Positions 24,750-32,536 of a stretch of 53,764 nucleotides of DNA are shown here, one piece after another. This stretch comes from Streptomyces longispororuber (lineage in GTDB: Bacteria > Actinomycetota > Actinomycetes > Streptomycetales > Streptomycetaceae), in assembly GCF_024448165.1 (NCBI RefSeq), contig NZ_JAMOLN010000046.1, forward strand, positions 1-53,764, read 5' to 3'. The position numbers and the translations under genes are program-made. Below the pieces are notes generated by a model. It was not told the DNA's origin and did no database searches. It saw only the letters and a program-made list of their open reading frames with translations. Within the stretch, counting starts at the first letter, position 1. Each line of letters opens with the position of its first letter.

Positions 24750-24983
24750 CTACAGGTGGACGACCGGGCAGGTCAGGGTGCGCGTGATGCCGTCCACTTG
24801 CTGGACCTTGGCAACCACCATGCGACCGAGCTCGTCGACCGTGTCCGCCTGAGCGCGGACGATCACGTCATAGGGGCCGGTGACATCCTCGGCCTGAATG
24901 ACTCCTGGAATCTTCCCGATGAGCTCGGCGACAGTCGACGCCTTGCCTACTTCGGTCTGGATCAGGATGTACGCCTGTACCAC
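24750..24983 (-). CDS. Stand-alone Lrp/AsnC ligand-binding (RAM) domain protein
   Basis: 77 aa: VQAYILIQTEVGKASTVAEL, then IPGVIQAEDVTGPYDVIVRAQADTVDELGRMVVAKVQQVDGITRTLTCPVVHL. This is the C-terminal effector-binding half of Lrp/AsnC regulators with no helix-turn-helix. GTG start with GGAGG 4 nt upstream. RAM domains bind amino acids and oligomerise; free-standing ones may modulate full-length Lrp proteins or act as small-molecule sensors. It lies 20 bp upstream of the lipoprotein gene on the same strand, but the latter seems to have its own promoter. Confidence 0.88.
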   Translation of the reverse strand: MVQAYILIQTEVGKASTVAELIGKIPGVIQAEDVTGPYDVIVRAQADTVDELGRMVVAKVQQVDGITRTLTCPVVHL

Positions 24984-25130
24984 GGAACCTCCAGGGCGGC
25001 CACGAGGATCATGTGGGGAGAAGGGACGCCACGGTATCGCGTCGCCGCTCGTCGCGGGGAGACCCGGGGTGGCTGTGGCGTACTCGCCGTGTATGCGCGG
25101 GGAGCGCAAGGCATCGTAGGGGCGGTCCCA

Positions 25131-25231
25131 TGACGGAAGCAGAAGGCACGCCCGTGACACAAACCGTACCCATGACAGAGACGGTCCGCGACCGCGAGCG
25201 GACCGTGGCAGAAGGGGCAGTACGCGCATGA
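25131..25231 (+). CDS. Possible short ORF coupled to thiL
   Basis: An ATG at 25131 opens a 33-codon frame, MTEAEGTPVTQTVPMTETVRDRERTVAEGAVRA, whose TGA overlaps the thiL ATG as ATGA. No match to a known leader is recognised. It may be a translated upstream ORF or simply non-coding leader; the third-position bias is only partly supportive. Confidence 0.35.
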
Positions 25232-26211
25232 AGGGCACCGTCGGAGAGCTGGGGGAGTTCGGGCTCATCCGAGAGCTGACCTCGCGGCTCACCACCACCC
25301 CGGCCGTCCGGATCGGCCCCGGCGACGACGCCGCCGTGGTCGCCGCACCGGACCGTAGGGTCGTCGCCAGCACGGACGTCCTGCTGGAGAACAGGCACTT
25401 CCGGCGGGACTGGTCCACGGCGTACGACGTCGGACGCAAGGCCGCCGCACAGAACCTCGCGGACATCGCCGCCATGGGCGCCGTGCCGACCGCGCTGCTG
25501 CTCGGCCTCGTGGTGCCCGCCGAGCTGCCCGCTTCCTGGCCCTCCGAGCTGATGGACGGGCTGCGCGACGAGTGCCAGGTGGCCGGTGCCGCGGTGGTCG
25601 GCGGTGACGTCGTACGCGGCGACACCATCACCATCGCGATCACCGCCCTCGGCGATCTGCGCAACCATGAGCCGGTCACCCGGGCCGGGGCGCAGCCCGG
25701 TGACGTCGTGGCCGTGACGGGCTGGCTGGGCTGGTCCGCGGCCGGATACGCGGTGCTCTCCCGGGGCTTCCGCTCACCCCGCGCCTTCGTCGAGGCGCAC
25801 CGCAGGCCCGAACCGCCGTACCACGCCGGTCCCGCCGCGGCCGGTCTCGGCGCGACCGCCATGTGCGACGTGAGCGACGGCCTCATCGCCGACCTGGGGC
25901 ACATCGCCGAGGCCAGCAAGGTCCGCATCGACATCAAGTCCGGCAAGGTGGACGTGCCGTCGCAGATGAACGACATCGGCCAGGCCGTCGGCGTCGACCC
26001 GCTGCAGTGGGTCCTCACCGGGGGAGAGGACCACGCGATCGTGGCCACCTTCCCGCCGGACGTGAAGCTGCCCGCCCGCTGGAAGGTGATCGGCGAGGTG
26101 CTCAATCCGTCGGCCCTGCCCCAGGTCACCGTCGACGGCGCGCCCTGGACCAGCAAGGGCGGCTGGGACCACTTCGGTGACGACTTCCCCGGTGGGGAGA
26201 TCGAGTCGTGA
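25228..26211 (+). CDS. thiL: Thiamine-monophosphate kinase
   Basis: 327 aa. Opens MKGTVGELGEFGLIRELTSRL, followed by IGPGDDAAVV (metal/substrate loop), STDVLLENRHFRRDWSTAYDVGRKAAAQNLADIAAMGA, VVGGDVVRGD, CDVSDGLIADLGHIAE and VLTGGEDHAIVATF. It phosphorylates thiamine monophosphate to thiamine pyrophosphate, the last step. Start overlaps a short upstream frame by ATGA, with AGAAGGGG further upstream. It overlaps thiD by GTGA. I saw no TPP-riboswitch-like element in the 250 bp before it. Confidence 0.96.
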   Translation: MKGTVGELGEFGLIRELTSRLTTTPAVRIGPGDDAAVVAAPDRRVVASTDVLLENRHFRRDWSTAYDVGRKAAAQNLADIAAMGAVPTALLLGLVVPAELPASWPSELMDGLRDECQVAGAAVVGGDVVRGDTITIAITALGDLRNHEPVTRAGAQPGDVVAVTGWLGWSAAGYAVLSRGFRSPRAFVEAHRRPEPPYHAGPAAAGLGATAMCDVSDGLIADLGHIAEASKVRIDIKSGKVDVPSQMNDIGQAVGVDPLQWVLTGGEDHAIVATFPPDVKLPARWKVIGEVLNPSALPQVTVDGAPWTSKGGWDHFGDDFPGGEIES

Positions 26212-27287
26212 CGGCGCCCGTCGGCGTGGCGCGCACCGCCGGGTCCCCGCCGGTGCGGGTGCTCACCGTGGCCGGGTCCGACTCCGGCGGCGGCGCCGGG
26301 ATCCAGGCCGACCTGAAGACGATGCTGGCGCTCGGCACCCACGGCATGAGCGTCATCACCGCGGTGACCGCCCAGAACTCCCTCGGAGTGCAAGGAGCGT
26401 GGGAACTCCCGGTGGAGGCGGTGCGCGCGCAGTATCGCAGCGTCGTCGACGACATCGGGGTGCAGGCCGTCAAGACGGGGATGCTCGCGTCGCCCGAACT
26501 CGTGGAGTGCGTCGCCGAGTTGCTCGCCGGCACCGACGCCCCGGTCGTGGTCGACCCGGTCGGCGTGTCCAAGCACGGCGACTCCCTGCTCGCCGCCTCC
26601 GCGCTCGACTCCGTCCGCACCAAGCTGCTGCCGACCGCCACCGTGGCGACCCCGAACCTCGACGAGGTGGCTCAACTCACCGGCATCCAGGTCGAGTCGG
26701 AGGACGGGATGCGTCGCGCCGCGGCGGCCGTCCTCGCCTATGGGCCGCGCTGGGTGGTCATCAAGGGTGGGCATCTGTCCTCCTCTGGTGTGGGGGCGTC
26801 TTCGGGTGCTGGTGCTGGTGCTGGTGCTGGTGCTGGTGCTGGTGCTGGTGCAGGAGCGGGTGCGGGTGCGGGGTCGGCTTCGGGTGTGGGGCCGGGCTCG
26901 GGTGCGGGTTCCGGCTCGGGTGTGGGTTCGGGTGATGCTTCAGGGCTTGGCCCGGGGCGTGTGCGGGCCGGGTCGGCCGACGCCGTCGATCTGCTCACGG
27001 ACGGCACCGAGGAGTACTGGCTGCGTGCCCCGCGCCACGACAACCGGCACACGCACGGCACGGGTTGCACCCTTGCCTCCGCGATCGCGGCGCAGCTCGC
27101 GAAGGGGCAGTCGGTGCCCGAGGCCGTACACGCGGCCAAGGAGTACGTGACCGGGGCGATCGCTGCCGGGTTCGCGCTGGGCGGCGGCATCGGGCCCGTG
27201 GATCACGGCTGGCGGTTGACATCGGTGGCGAGTCCGGGCGCGGGTGCGGGGCTGGACGGGAGCAGCGGGGCGGCGGAGAGGGCGTAG
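26208..27287 (+). CDS. thiD: Hydroxymethylpyrimidine (phosphate) kinase with a low-complexity insert
   Basis: 359 aa, against about 270 for typical ThiD. Kinase motifs are intact: VLTVAGSDSGGGAGIQADLKT, GVQAVKTGMLAS, VVVDPVGV, VATPNLDEVAQLTG, WVVIKGGH and, after the insert, HTHGTGCTLASAIAA (anion-hole GTGC). Residues about 191-257 are an inserted Gly/Ala/Ser/Val-rich linker, encoded partly by a (GGTGCT)n microsatellite. The insert sits between the KGGH strand and the DAVDLLTDG strand, where family members have a short flexible loop, so the enzyme may still work. The 3' end overlaps the convergent monooxygenase gene by 85 bp. Confidence 0.93.
   Translation: MTAPVGVARTAGSPPVRVLTVAGSDSGGGAGIQADLKTMLALGTHGMSVITAVTAQNSLGVQGAWELPVEAVRAQYRSVVDDIGVQAVKTGMLASPELVECVAELLAGTDAPVVVDPVGVSKHGDSLLAASALDSVRTKLLPTATVATPNLDEVAQLTGIQVESEDGMRRAAAAVLAYGPRWVVIKGGHLSSSGVGASSGAGAGAGAGAGAGAGAGAGAGAGSASGVGPGSGAGSGSGVGSGDASGLGPGRVRAGSADAVDLLTDGTEEYWLRAPRHDNRHTHGTGCTLASAIAAQLAKGQSVPEAVHAAKEYVTGAIAAGFALGGGIGPVDHGWRLTSVASPGAGAGLDGSSGAAERA
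26805..26874 (+). repeat. (GGTGCT)n hexanucleotide microsatellite within thiD
   Basis: Seven perfect GGTGCT units at 26805-26846, then decaying units GGTGCA, GGAGCG, GGTGCG, GGTGCG. The period of 6 keeps the frame, so slippage would change the number of Gly-Ala pairs only. The following ~100 bp continue as G-rich degenerate GGTTCG/GGTGTG-like units. Confidence 0.92.
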
Positions 27288-28591
27288 TCCTTCAGCGTCA
27301 GATTGCTCGCCGCCTTCTCCGTGATCCGCTTGAAGAGGCCCGCGAGGAAGCGCGAGCTGAGCATCCGGTACGCCCGGTCGCGGCTGCGGATCTTCTTCTC
27401 GGTGGGCGGGGCCAGGAAGGGGCCGGCGTTCCCGGAGAGCTTCTGGCAGCCCTTCGCGTACTTGGTGATCGCCGCTTCGAAGGCCGCGAACGCCGTGCGG
27501 TGGTCGCCGCGGGCCGCGACGAGCTCGCCCGCCAGGACGTACGCCGACACCAGTGCCGTGCCGGTGCCTATGCCGCCCATCGTCGCGCCGTGTCCCGCGT
27601 CGCCGAGCAGGATCACCCGGCCCTTGGAGAGCCGGTCTATGTGGATCTGGGCGATGGCGTCGAAGTAGAGGTCGTCCGTCGCGTCGAGCGCGTCGAGGAT
27701 CTGCCGCACGTGCGGCCACGCCATGTCGCGCAGCTGATCCGCGATGATCCGCTTCTGCTGGGCGGTGTCCCGGCGGTCGTACGTGAGCTGCTCCGACCGG
27801 AAGACCACGCCGGCTCCGGCCCGGGCCGGGTCACCGTCATAGTTGTTGATCATGGCGGTGCGGCCGGGCTCGGTGTACAGACGGGCCGTGCGGTCGAGCG
27901 CCAGGTGGTTGGGCATGTCGAACCCGGCGACGTAGTAGTCGGTCCGGTGCAGGTACTGCGACTCGTCGCCGAAGACCAGACGGCGGGTGTTCGAGTGCAG
28001 GCCGTCGGCGCCGACGACCAGGTCGAACGTGCGGGGCACGCCGTGGTCGAAAGTGACGTCGACGCCCGTGGCCGTCTCGGTGAGGGAGGCGATCGAGTCG
28101 CCGAACACGTACTCCACGGCGTCCTTGGTGCGCTCGTACATCAGCACGGCGAGGTCGCCGCGGAAGACTTCGACGTCTCCGCTCATGAGGTGGGCGGGGA
28201 GATCGACGCGCTCGCGGTCGTCCGCGTCGACGATGGTTTGGCGGCCCATGTCGGTCTGGATCCGGTGCAGCTCGTCCCAGATGCCCATGCGGGTGAGCAC
28301 GGTGCGGTGGACGTGACCCCGGAAGTCGACTGCGAAGCCGCCCTCGCGCAGGGTGGCCGCCTTCTCGACGACCGTGACACGGGCGCCCTGCCGGGAGAGC
28401 CAGAAGGCGATGGCGGGGCCCGCGATGCTCGCGCCGGAGACGAGGACGTCGAGGTGCGCGAGGGCGTCGGCCGTCAGCGCGGGCTGGGCGGGGGTCGCCG
28501 GGCGGCTGCTGTCGGTGGTGGTGACCTGCGGGTTGTTGTTGTCGGTGGTGGTGGTTTGGTGGCCGGCGTTGGTGTGCGTCTGCTTCGTCAT
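27203..28591 (-). CDS. FAD-dependent aromatic-ring-type monooxygenase
   Basis: 462 aa. The first ~45 residues (Thr/Asn/Gln-rich) are unlike an enzyme and may be a disordered lead. FAD-binding motif follows: LDVLVSGASIAGPAIAFWLSRQGARVTVVEKA (GxGxxG-like, GASIAG), then FDLVVGADGLHSNTR and RVILLGDAGHGATMGGIGTGTALVSAYVLAGEL (GD motif). This is the PHBH/TetX-type class A flavin hydroxylase fold; such enzymes tailor antibiotics or degrade aromatics. A SARP-type regulator lies upstream on the same strand. ATG start, weak AAGG. The C-terminal part overlaps thiD by 85 bp on the opposite strand. Confidence 0.9.
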   Translation of the reverse strand: MTKQTHTNAGHQTTTTDNNNPQVTTTDSSRPATPAQPALTADALAHLDVLVSGASIAGPAIAFWLSRQGARVTVVEKAATLREGGFAVDFRGHVHRTVLTRMGIWDELHRIQTDMGRQTIVDADDRERVDLPAHLMSGDVEVFRGDLAVLMYERTKDAVEYVFGDSIASLTETATGVDVTFDHGVPRTFDLVVGADGLHSNTRRLVFGDESQYLHRTDYYVAGFDMPNHLALDRTARLYTEPGRTAMINNYDGDPARAGAGVVFRSEQLTYDRRDTAQQKRIIADQLRDMAWPHVRQILDALDATDDLYFDAIAQIHIDRLSKGRVILLGDAGHGATMGGIGTGTALVSAYVLAGELVAARGDHRTAFAAFEAAITKYAKGCQKLSGNAGPFLAPPTEKKIRSRDRAYRMLSSRFLAGLFKRITEKAASNLTLKDYALSAAPLLPSSPAPAPGLATDVNRQP

Positions 28592-28929
28592 GCCAGTGAC
28601 CTTGCGGCCGACCGCTTACCGTTCGCTGACCGCCCGCTGACCGTGCCTTACCGGCCGCTGACCTTCGGGCTGCGGTGTGCTGACTGTGGGGCCGTGACCT
28701 GCTGACTTGCTGGCGGTGGCGTGCTGACTGTGGGGCCGTGACCTGCTGACTTGTTGGCGGTGGCGTGCTGACTGTGGGGCCTGGACTGCTGACCGGCTGG
28801 CCGTGACCTGCCGGCCGCCGGGCCCTGACGTGCTGACTGGCCGGGCCCCGACGCGTTGACCGTGAGGCCATGATGCGCACCTCGCTCATCTATCCAGCCA
28901 TCCACCCACACGCCACGGCCCGCGCAGCC
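28592..28929. other. Repeat-rich gap between the monooxygenase and SARP genes
   Basis: 338 bp dominated by repeats built on the hexamer GCTGAC, which occurs ten times in roughly 210 bp. No frame keeps coding bias through it. It should hold the monooxygenase promoter on the minus strand unless that gene is cotranscribed with the regulator; no convincing -35/-10 pair was seen. Confidence 0.6.
28677..28781. repeat. 44-bp direct repeat, two full copies and a partial third
   Basis: Unit 1 at 28677-28720 and unit 2 at 28721-28764 differ at one base (TTGCTGG versus TTGTTGG); a third copy begins at 28765 and fades after GTGCTGACTGTGGGGCC. Unit length is not divisible by three, which argues against a coding tandem repeat. 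Confidence 0.92.
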
Positions 28930-31900
28930 TCACGACCCGTCGACCGCCGCCCCGCGCAGGCGTCCGCCCAGCTCGAAGGCCTTCCGGTACACGTCGGGCG
29001 CGAGCAGCGTTCTGATCCGGCGCTCGACCGGGGTGACGTCCGGGTCGTCCACGATCAGCCGGCCGCGCAGGGCCGACGCGGCGCCGAGGAGCGTCGCGGC
29101 CTGCTCGGGCCCGTCCGCGCGGGACGCCAACGCCTCGGCCACCTCCGCGAGTTCGAGCCCTTGCGTCCTGCCGTCGGTCGACAAGGTGCGGGCCTGCCGG
29201 AACCAGTCGTCGGCCTCGTCCTGACGCCCTTCCGCGAGCGCCGCGCGGCCCAGGCCGAGGAAGATGTGGACCGTCTGGCCCGCGCTGAACCAGGACCCCG
29301 CGCTCGTCTCCAGGGCCGTCTCGTAGTGCTCCCGCGCCCGCGTCGTGTCCCCGGCCAGACGGGCCGCGTCGCCCATGCCCCAGTGGGCGCCCGCCACCTT
29401 CTCGGGTGCGCCCGCGGTGCGCGCGAGGCCGGCCGCCCGCGCGAAGTCGGCGGCGGCCTCCTCGTACCGGCCGCTGCGCAGCAGGACCACGCCGCGCCGG
29501 CACAACAGGTCGGCGGTCTCCTCGGGGGCTGCCAGCTCCCGTGCGTAGCCGAGGGCCTCGTCGATCAGCTCCAGCGCGCGCGTCCGGTCACCACGCCAGT
29601 CCGCGAACATGCCCAGCTGGTCGAGGGAGTTGGCCATGCCCCACCGGTCACCCGTCTCCCGGAACCCCTCAAGAGCTTCCGTGAACAGGGCCTCCGACGC
29701 GTCGGGCCGCCCGGCGAACTGCTCCTGGAACCCGAGCCCGATGCCGAGCAGCGCCCGGCCCCACGGGTCACTCCCGACCTGTGCGTGCACCCGCTCGTCC
29801 CTGGACCGCTCGGGCCCGACGGCGAGGGTCCACAGGACGACGGTGAACGGCAGTCTCAACTGACGGTCGATCGTGGCCAGCACCCGGTCCGCGCGCACGA
29901 GCCGTGCCTCGTCGCTCTGGTCCGCGACGGACGCCACGGAGTTGAGCCCGCACAGTGCGTACTCCTCCTCCAGGCCGGGCGGTGGCTCAGGGCCCACCGC
30001 GTCGACCAGCTCGCGGGCCAGCGGCACGCGCTCACCGGCGAGGCCGTGCAGCCGCCAGAACCAGGACAGGGCCGCCATCAGGCGCAGTCCGTCGGCCGGT
30101 GCGGCCACGACGCAGTGGCGCAGGGCCGCGTCCAGATTGCCGCGCTCCGTGGACAGCCGAGCCAGCCAAGGGAGTTGATCAGCCCCGCGCAGGCGCGGCT
30201 CGGCCTCCTCGGCGAGCCGCAGGAAGTACGCGGCGTGCGCGTCCCGAAGCTCCTGGCGGACGGGATCCGTGAGGTGCTCGGCACAGAAGGCGCGGATCGT
30301 CTCCAGCATCCCGTAGCGCCCCTCGGAGGCGTCCAGGAACGACTTCTCCGCGAGTGAGGCGAGCAGATCCTCCGGATACGGGATGCCGCACACCGCCTCC
30401 ACCGCGTCCAGCGTCGCGCCACCGGACCGGCCGCCGCCCGTGAACACCGTCATCCGGCAGGCCAGGTCCCGCTCCTCGTCGTCGAGCAGCTCCCAGCTCC
30501 ACTCCACGACCGCGCGGAGCGTGCGGTGCCGGGGCGCCTTCGTGCGGTCCCCGCGGGACAGGACCCGGAAGCGGTCGCCGAGCCGCACCGCGAGCTCCTC
30601 GACGGTGAGGGTGCGCAGTCGGGCCGCGGCCAGCTCGATCGCGAGCGGCAGCCCGTCCAGGGCCGAGCAGATGTCGTCGATCGCGGCCACGCGCGCGTGC
30701 TCCGACGCCTCGAAGTCCGGGCGCACGGCCGCCGCCCGGTCCAGGAAGAGCTGCGCCGCCGGGCCCGCGGCGAGGGGCGGCACCGGACACAGGGCCTCCC
30801 CGGTGATGCCGAGCGCCTCGCGGCTCGTCGCCAGGATCCGCAGGCCCGGGCAGGTGCCGAGGAGCACACCGGCGACCTGCGCCGCTCCGTCGACGAGATG
30901 CTCACAGTTGTCGAGCACGAGCAGAAGGTCACGGCTCTCCAGTGCGGCGACGAGCCGCTCGGCCGCGTCCTCGCCCTGCGGCCCGCGCAGCCCTTCGCGG
31001 ACGCCGAGCGCGCCGAGGACGGCGTACGGGATCTGCGCCCCGTCGGCGAGCGGTGCCAGCTCCACGTAACAGACGTCTGCTCGGGAGCGCGCCGCCTCGA
31101 CCGCGAGCCGCGTCTTGCCCGCGCCGCCCGGCCCGGTCAGCGTCACCAGTCGCGCCCCGCCCAGCAGGGCGTCGATCCTGGCCAGCTCGTCCGCCCGGCC
31201 CACGAACCGGGTCAGCTGCGCCGGCACCCCGCGCTGCCGCACGGGCTCCTGTCCCCGCAACAGCTCCAGATGCAGCGCCGACAGCTCCGGGGACGGATCC
31301 GCGCCGAGCTCGTCGGCGAGTGTGCGCCGCGCCTCCTCGAAGACCCGCAGTGCCTCGGCGGGCCGCCCCGCGGTGTGCAGCGCGCGCATCAGCAGCCCGT
31401 ACAGGCGCTCGCCGAGTGGGTGGGCGGCGAGCAGCTCACGGATCTCCGCGACCAGCTCCCTGCCGTCGCCCAGGGCGAGGTCGGCCTCGATCCGGTCCTG
31501 CACGGCGCCGAGCCGCAGCTCCTCCAGGCGCGGCAGATCGGCGGGGGCTGGGCCGCGCCACAGCGTGAGGCCCTCGCGCAGCAGCGCCGCCGCCCGCGCG
31601 TGCTCGCCGACGGCCAGCGCCTGCCCGCCCTCGCGTGCGACGCGCTCGAAGCGGTGCAGGTCCACGTCGTCCGGATCGATCACCAGCCGGTACCCGGCAG
31701 GCCCCGCCTCGATCTCCACGGCCAGGCGCCTGCGCAGCCGCGAGACCTGCGACTGCAGCGCATTGGCCGCGTGGGCCGGGGGATCCTCGCCGTACAGGCC
31801 GTCGATCAGACGCTCCACCGAGACGGTCCTGCCGGCGTCCAGGAGCAGCAGCGTCAGCAGGGCGCGCGGCCGCGGCCCCCCGGGGTCCAGGGGGCTGCCG

Positions 31901-31944
31901 TCAGGGGCCCGCACGTCGAGGGGGCCGAGGATGCCGAACCGCAT
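28930..31944 (-). CDS. AfsR/SARP-family regulator with NB-ARC and TPR domains
   Basis: 1004 aa. Residues 1-95: OmpR-type winged helix (MRFGILGPLDVRAPDG... VSVERLIDGLYGEDPPAHAANALQSQVSRLRRRL). About 96-245: bacterial transcriptional activation domain (BTAD). 271-278: P-loop GPGGAGKT; 340-346: Walker B LLLVLDN; 431-435: GLPLA. The last ~400 residues are helical TPR-like repeats. This is the architecture of AfsR, a pleiotropic activator of secondary metabolism. It does not look like a pathway-specific small SARP. Upstream of a monooxygenase gene with a 338-bp repeat-rich gap. ATG start. Its target and signal are unknown. Confidence 0.93.
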   Translation of the reverse strand: MRFGILGPLDVRAPDGSPLDPGGPRPRALLTLLLLDAGRTVSVERLIDGLYGEDPPAHAANALQSQVSRLRRRLAVEIEAGPAGYRLVIDPDDVDLHRFERVAREGGQALAVGEHARAAALLREGLTLWRGPAPADLPRLEELRLGAVQDRIEADLALGDGRELVAEIRELLAAHPLGERLYGLLMRALHTAGRPAEALRVFEEARRTLADELGADPSPELSALHLELLRGQEPVRQRGVPAQLTRFVGRADELARIDALLGGARLVTLTGPGGAGKTRLAVEAARSRADVCYVELAPLADGAQIPYAVLGALGVREGLRGPQGEDAAERLVAALESRDLLLVLDNCEHLVDGAAQVAGVLLGTCPGLRILATSREALGITGEALCPVPPLAAGPAAQLFLDRAAAVRPDFEASEHARVAAIDDICSALDGLPLAIELAAARLRTLTVEELAVRLGDRFRVLSRGDRTKAPRHRTLRAVVEWSWELLDDEERDLACRMTVFTGGGRSGGATLDAVEAVCGIPYPEDLLASLAEKSFLDASEGRYGMLETIRAFCAEHLTDPVRQELRDAHAAYFLRLAEEAEPRLRGADQLPWLARLSTERGNLDAALRHCVVAAPADGLRLMAALSWFWRLHGLAGERVPLARELVDAVGPEPPPGLEEEYALCGLNSVASVADQSDEARLVRADRVLATIDRQLRLPFTVVLWTLAVGPERSRDERVHAQVGSDPWGRALLGIGLGFQEQFAGRPDASEALFTEALEGFRETGDRWGMANSLDQLGMFADWRGDRTRALELIDEALGYARELAAPEETADLLCRRGVVLLRSGRYEEAAADFARAAGLARTAGAPEKVAGAHWGMGDAARLAGDTTRAREHYETALETSAGSWFSAGQTVHIFLGLGRAALAEGRQDEADDWFRQARTLSTDGRTQGLELAEVAEALASRADGPEQAATLLGAASALRGRLIVDDPDVTPVERRIRTLLAPDVYRKAFELGGRLRGAAVDGS

Positions 31945-32020
31945 GCGCTGAGTCTCGCAGTCACCACTGACAGTCGTGCCCGGAGCGCCGGATCCCGTCG
32001 GGGAGCGTGATCGAGGACAA

Positions 32021-32049
32021 GAAAAAACCGGCCCCCGAGGGGACCGGTT
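32021..32049 (-). terminator. Rho-independent terminator of rpmB
   Basis: On the minus strand: AACCGGTCCCC / GGGGGCCGGTT hairpin (one C-A mismatch) followed by a run of T (plus-strand GAAAAAA at 32021-32027). It lies about 40 bp past the rpmB stop. Confidence 0.85.
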
Positions 32050-32089
32050 CCTTCAAGCAACCAGCGAGGTGGCCGCGCTACGCGTTACG

Positions 32090-32275
32090 TCAGCGCGAGA
32101 CCTTGCCGGCCTTGATGCACGAGGTGCAGACGTTGAGCCGCTTCGGCGTCCGACCGACCACTGCACGCACACGCTGGATGTTCGGGTTCCAGCGACGGGA
32201 CGTACGGCGGTGCGAGTGCGAAATGTTGTTGCCGAAGCCCGGCCCCTTGCCGCAGACGTCGCAGTTGGCAGCCAC
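32090..32275 (-). CDS. rpmB: 50S ribosomal protein L28
   Basis: 61 aa: AANCDVCGKGPGFGNNISHSHRRTSRRWNPNIQ... with two CxxC pairs (CDVC and CTSC), the zinc-binding form of L28. GTG start with GGAG 7 nt upstream. Monocistronic, divergent from the DAK2 gene. It has a long leader with two strong palindromes. Streptomycetes usually carry a second, zinc-free L28 elsewhere that is induced when zinc is low. Confidence 0.97.
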   Translation of the reverse strand: MAANCDVCGKGPGFGNNISHSHRRTSRRWNPNIQRVRAVVGRTPKRLNVCTSCIKAGKVSR

Positions 32276-32310
32276 GGGTCACTCCAAAGACTTCAGATGC
32301 ACTTACGGTT

Positions 32311-32330
32311 GATCCCGGCATGCCGGGATC
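32311..32330. promoter_or_regulatory. 20-bp perfect palindrome in the rpmB leader
   Basis: GATCCCGGCATGCCGGGATC at 32311-32330, 36-55 nt upstream of the rpmB start codon. A second stem, GCCCGAT-GAAT-ATCGGGC, lies at 32367-32384, and a -10-like TATGCT (minus strand) at 32394-32399, so both would be in the transcribed leader. Candidate for protein- or RNA-based control of L28. Confidence 0.65.
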
Positions 32331-32536
32331 GAGATCAGAGGATCTGAGTGGCGGTGCCAGGGGGTGGCCCGATGAATATCGGGCAACCGGAGCAGCATAC
32401 AACGGCTGCTTCGGTACAACGAAACTACCATGACTGCCCGGGCCGCTGTCCCGGGGACCGGACCAGGCCCTCTTCCGGACGGCCTCCCTCCGGGGTCTAC
32501 TCTGCGATGCCAGTCCAGCAGCTCAAGGAGGCGCAG

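Noticed and set aside
24984..25227. A TPP riboswitch before thiL
   Set aside because: I looked for the conserved CUGAGA and ACCUGA-type blocks and did not see them together in the leader.
28648..28911. An 87-codon minus-strand frame across the 44-bp repeats
   Set aside because: Repeat unit is not a multiple of three, translation is repetitive without a domain, and no ribosome site is present.
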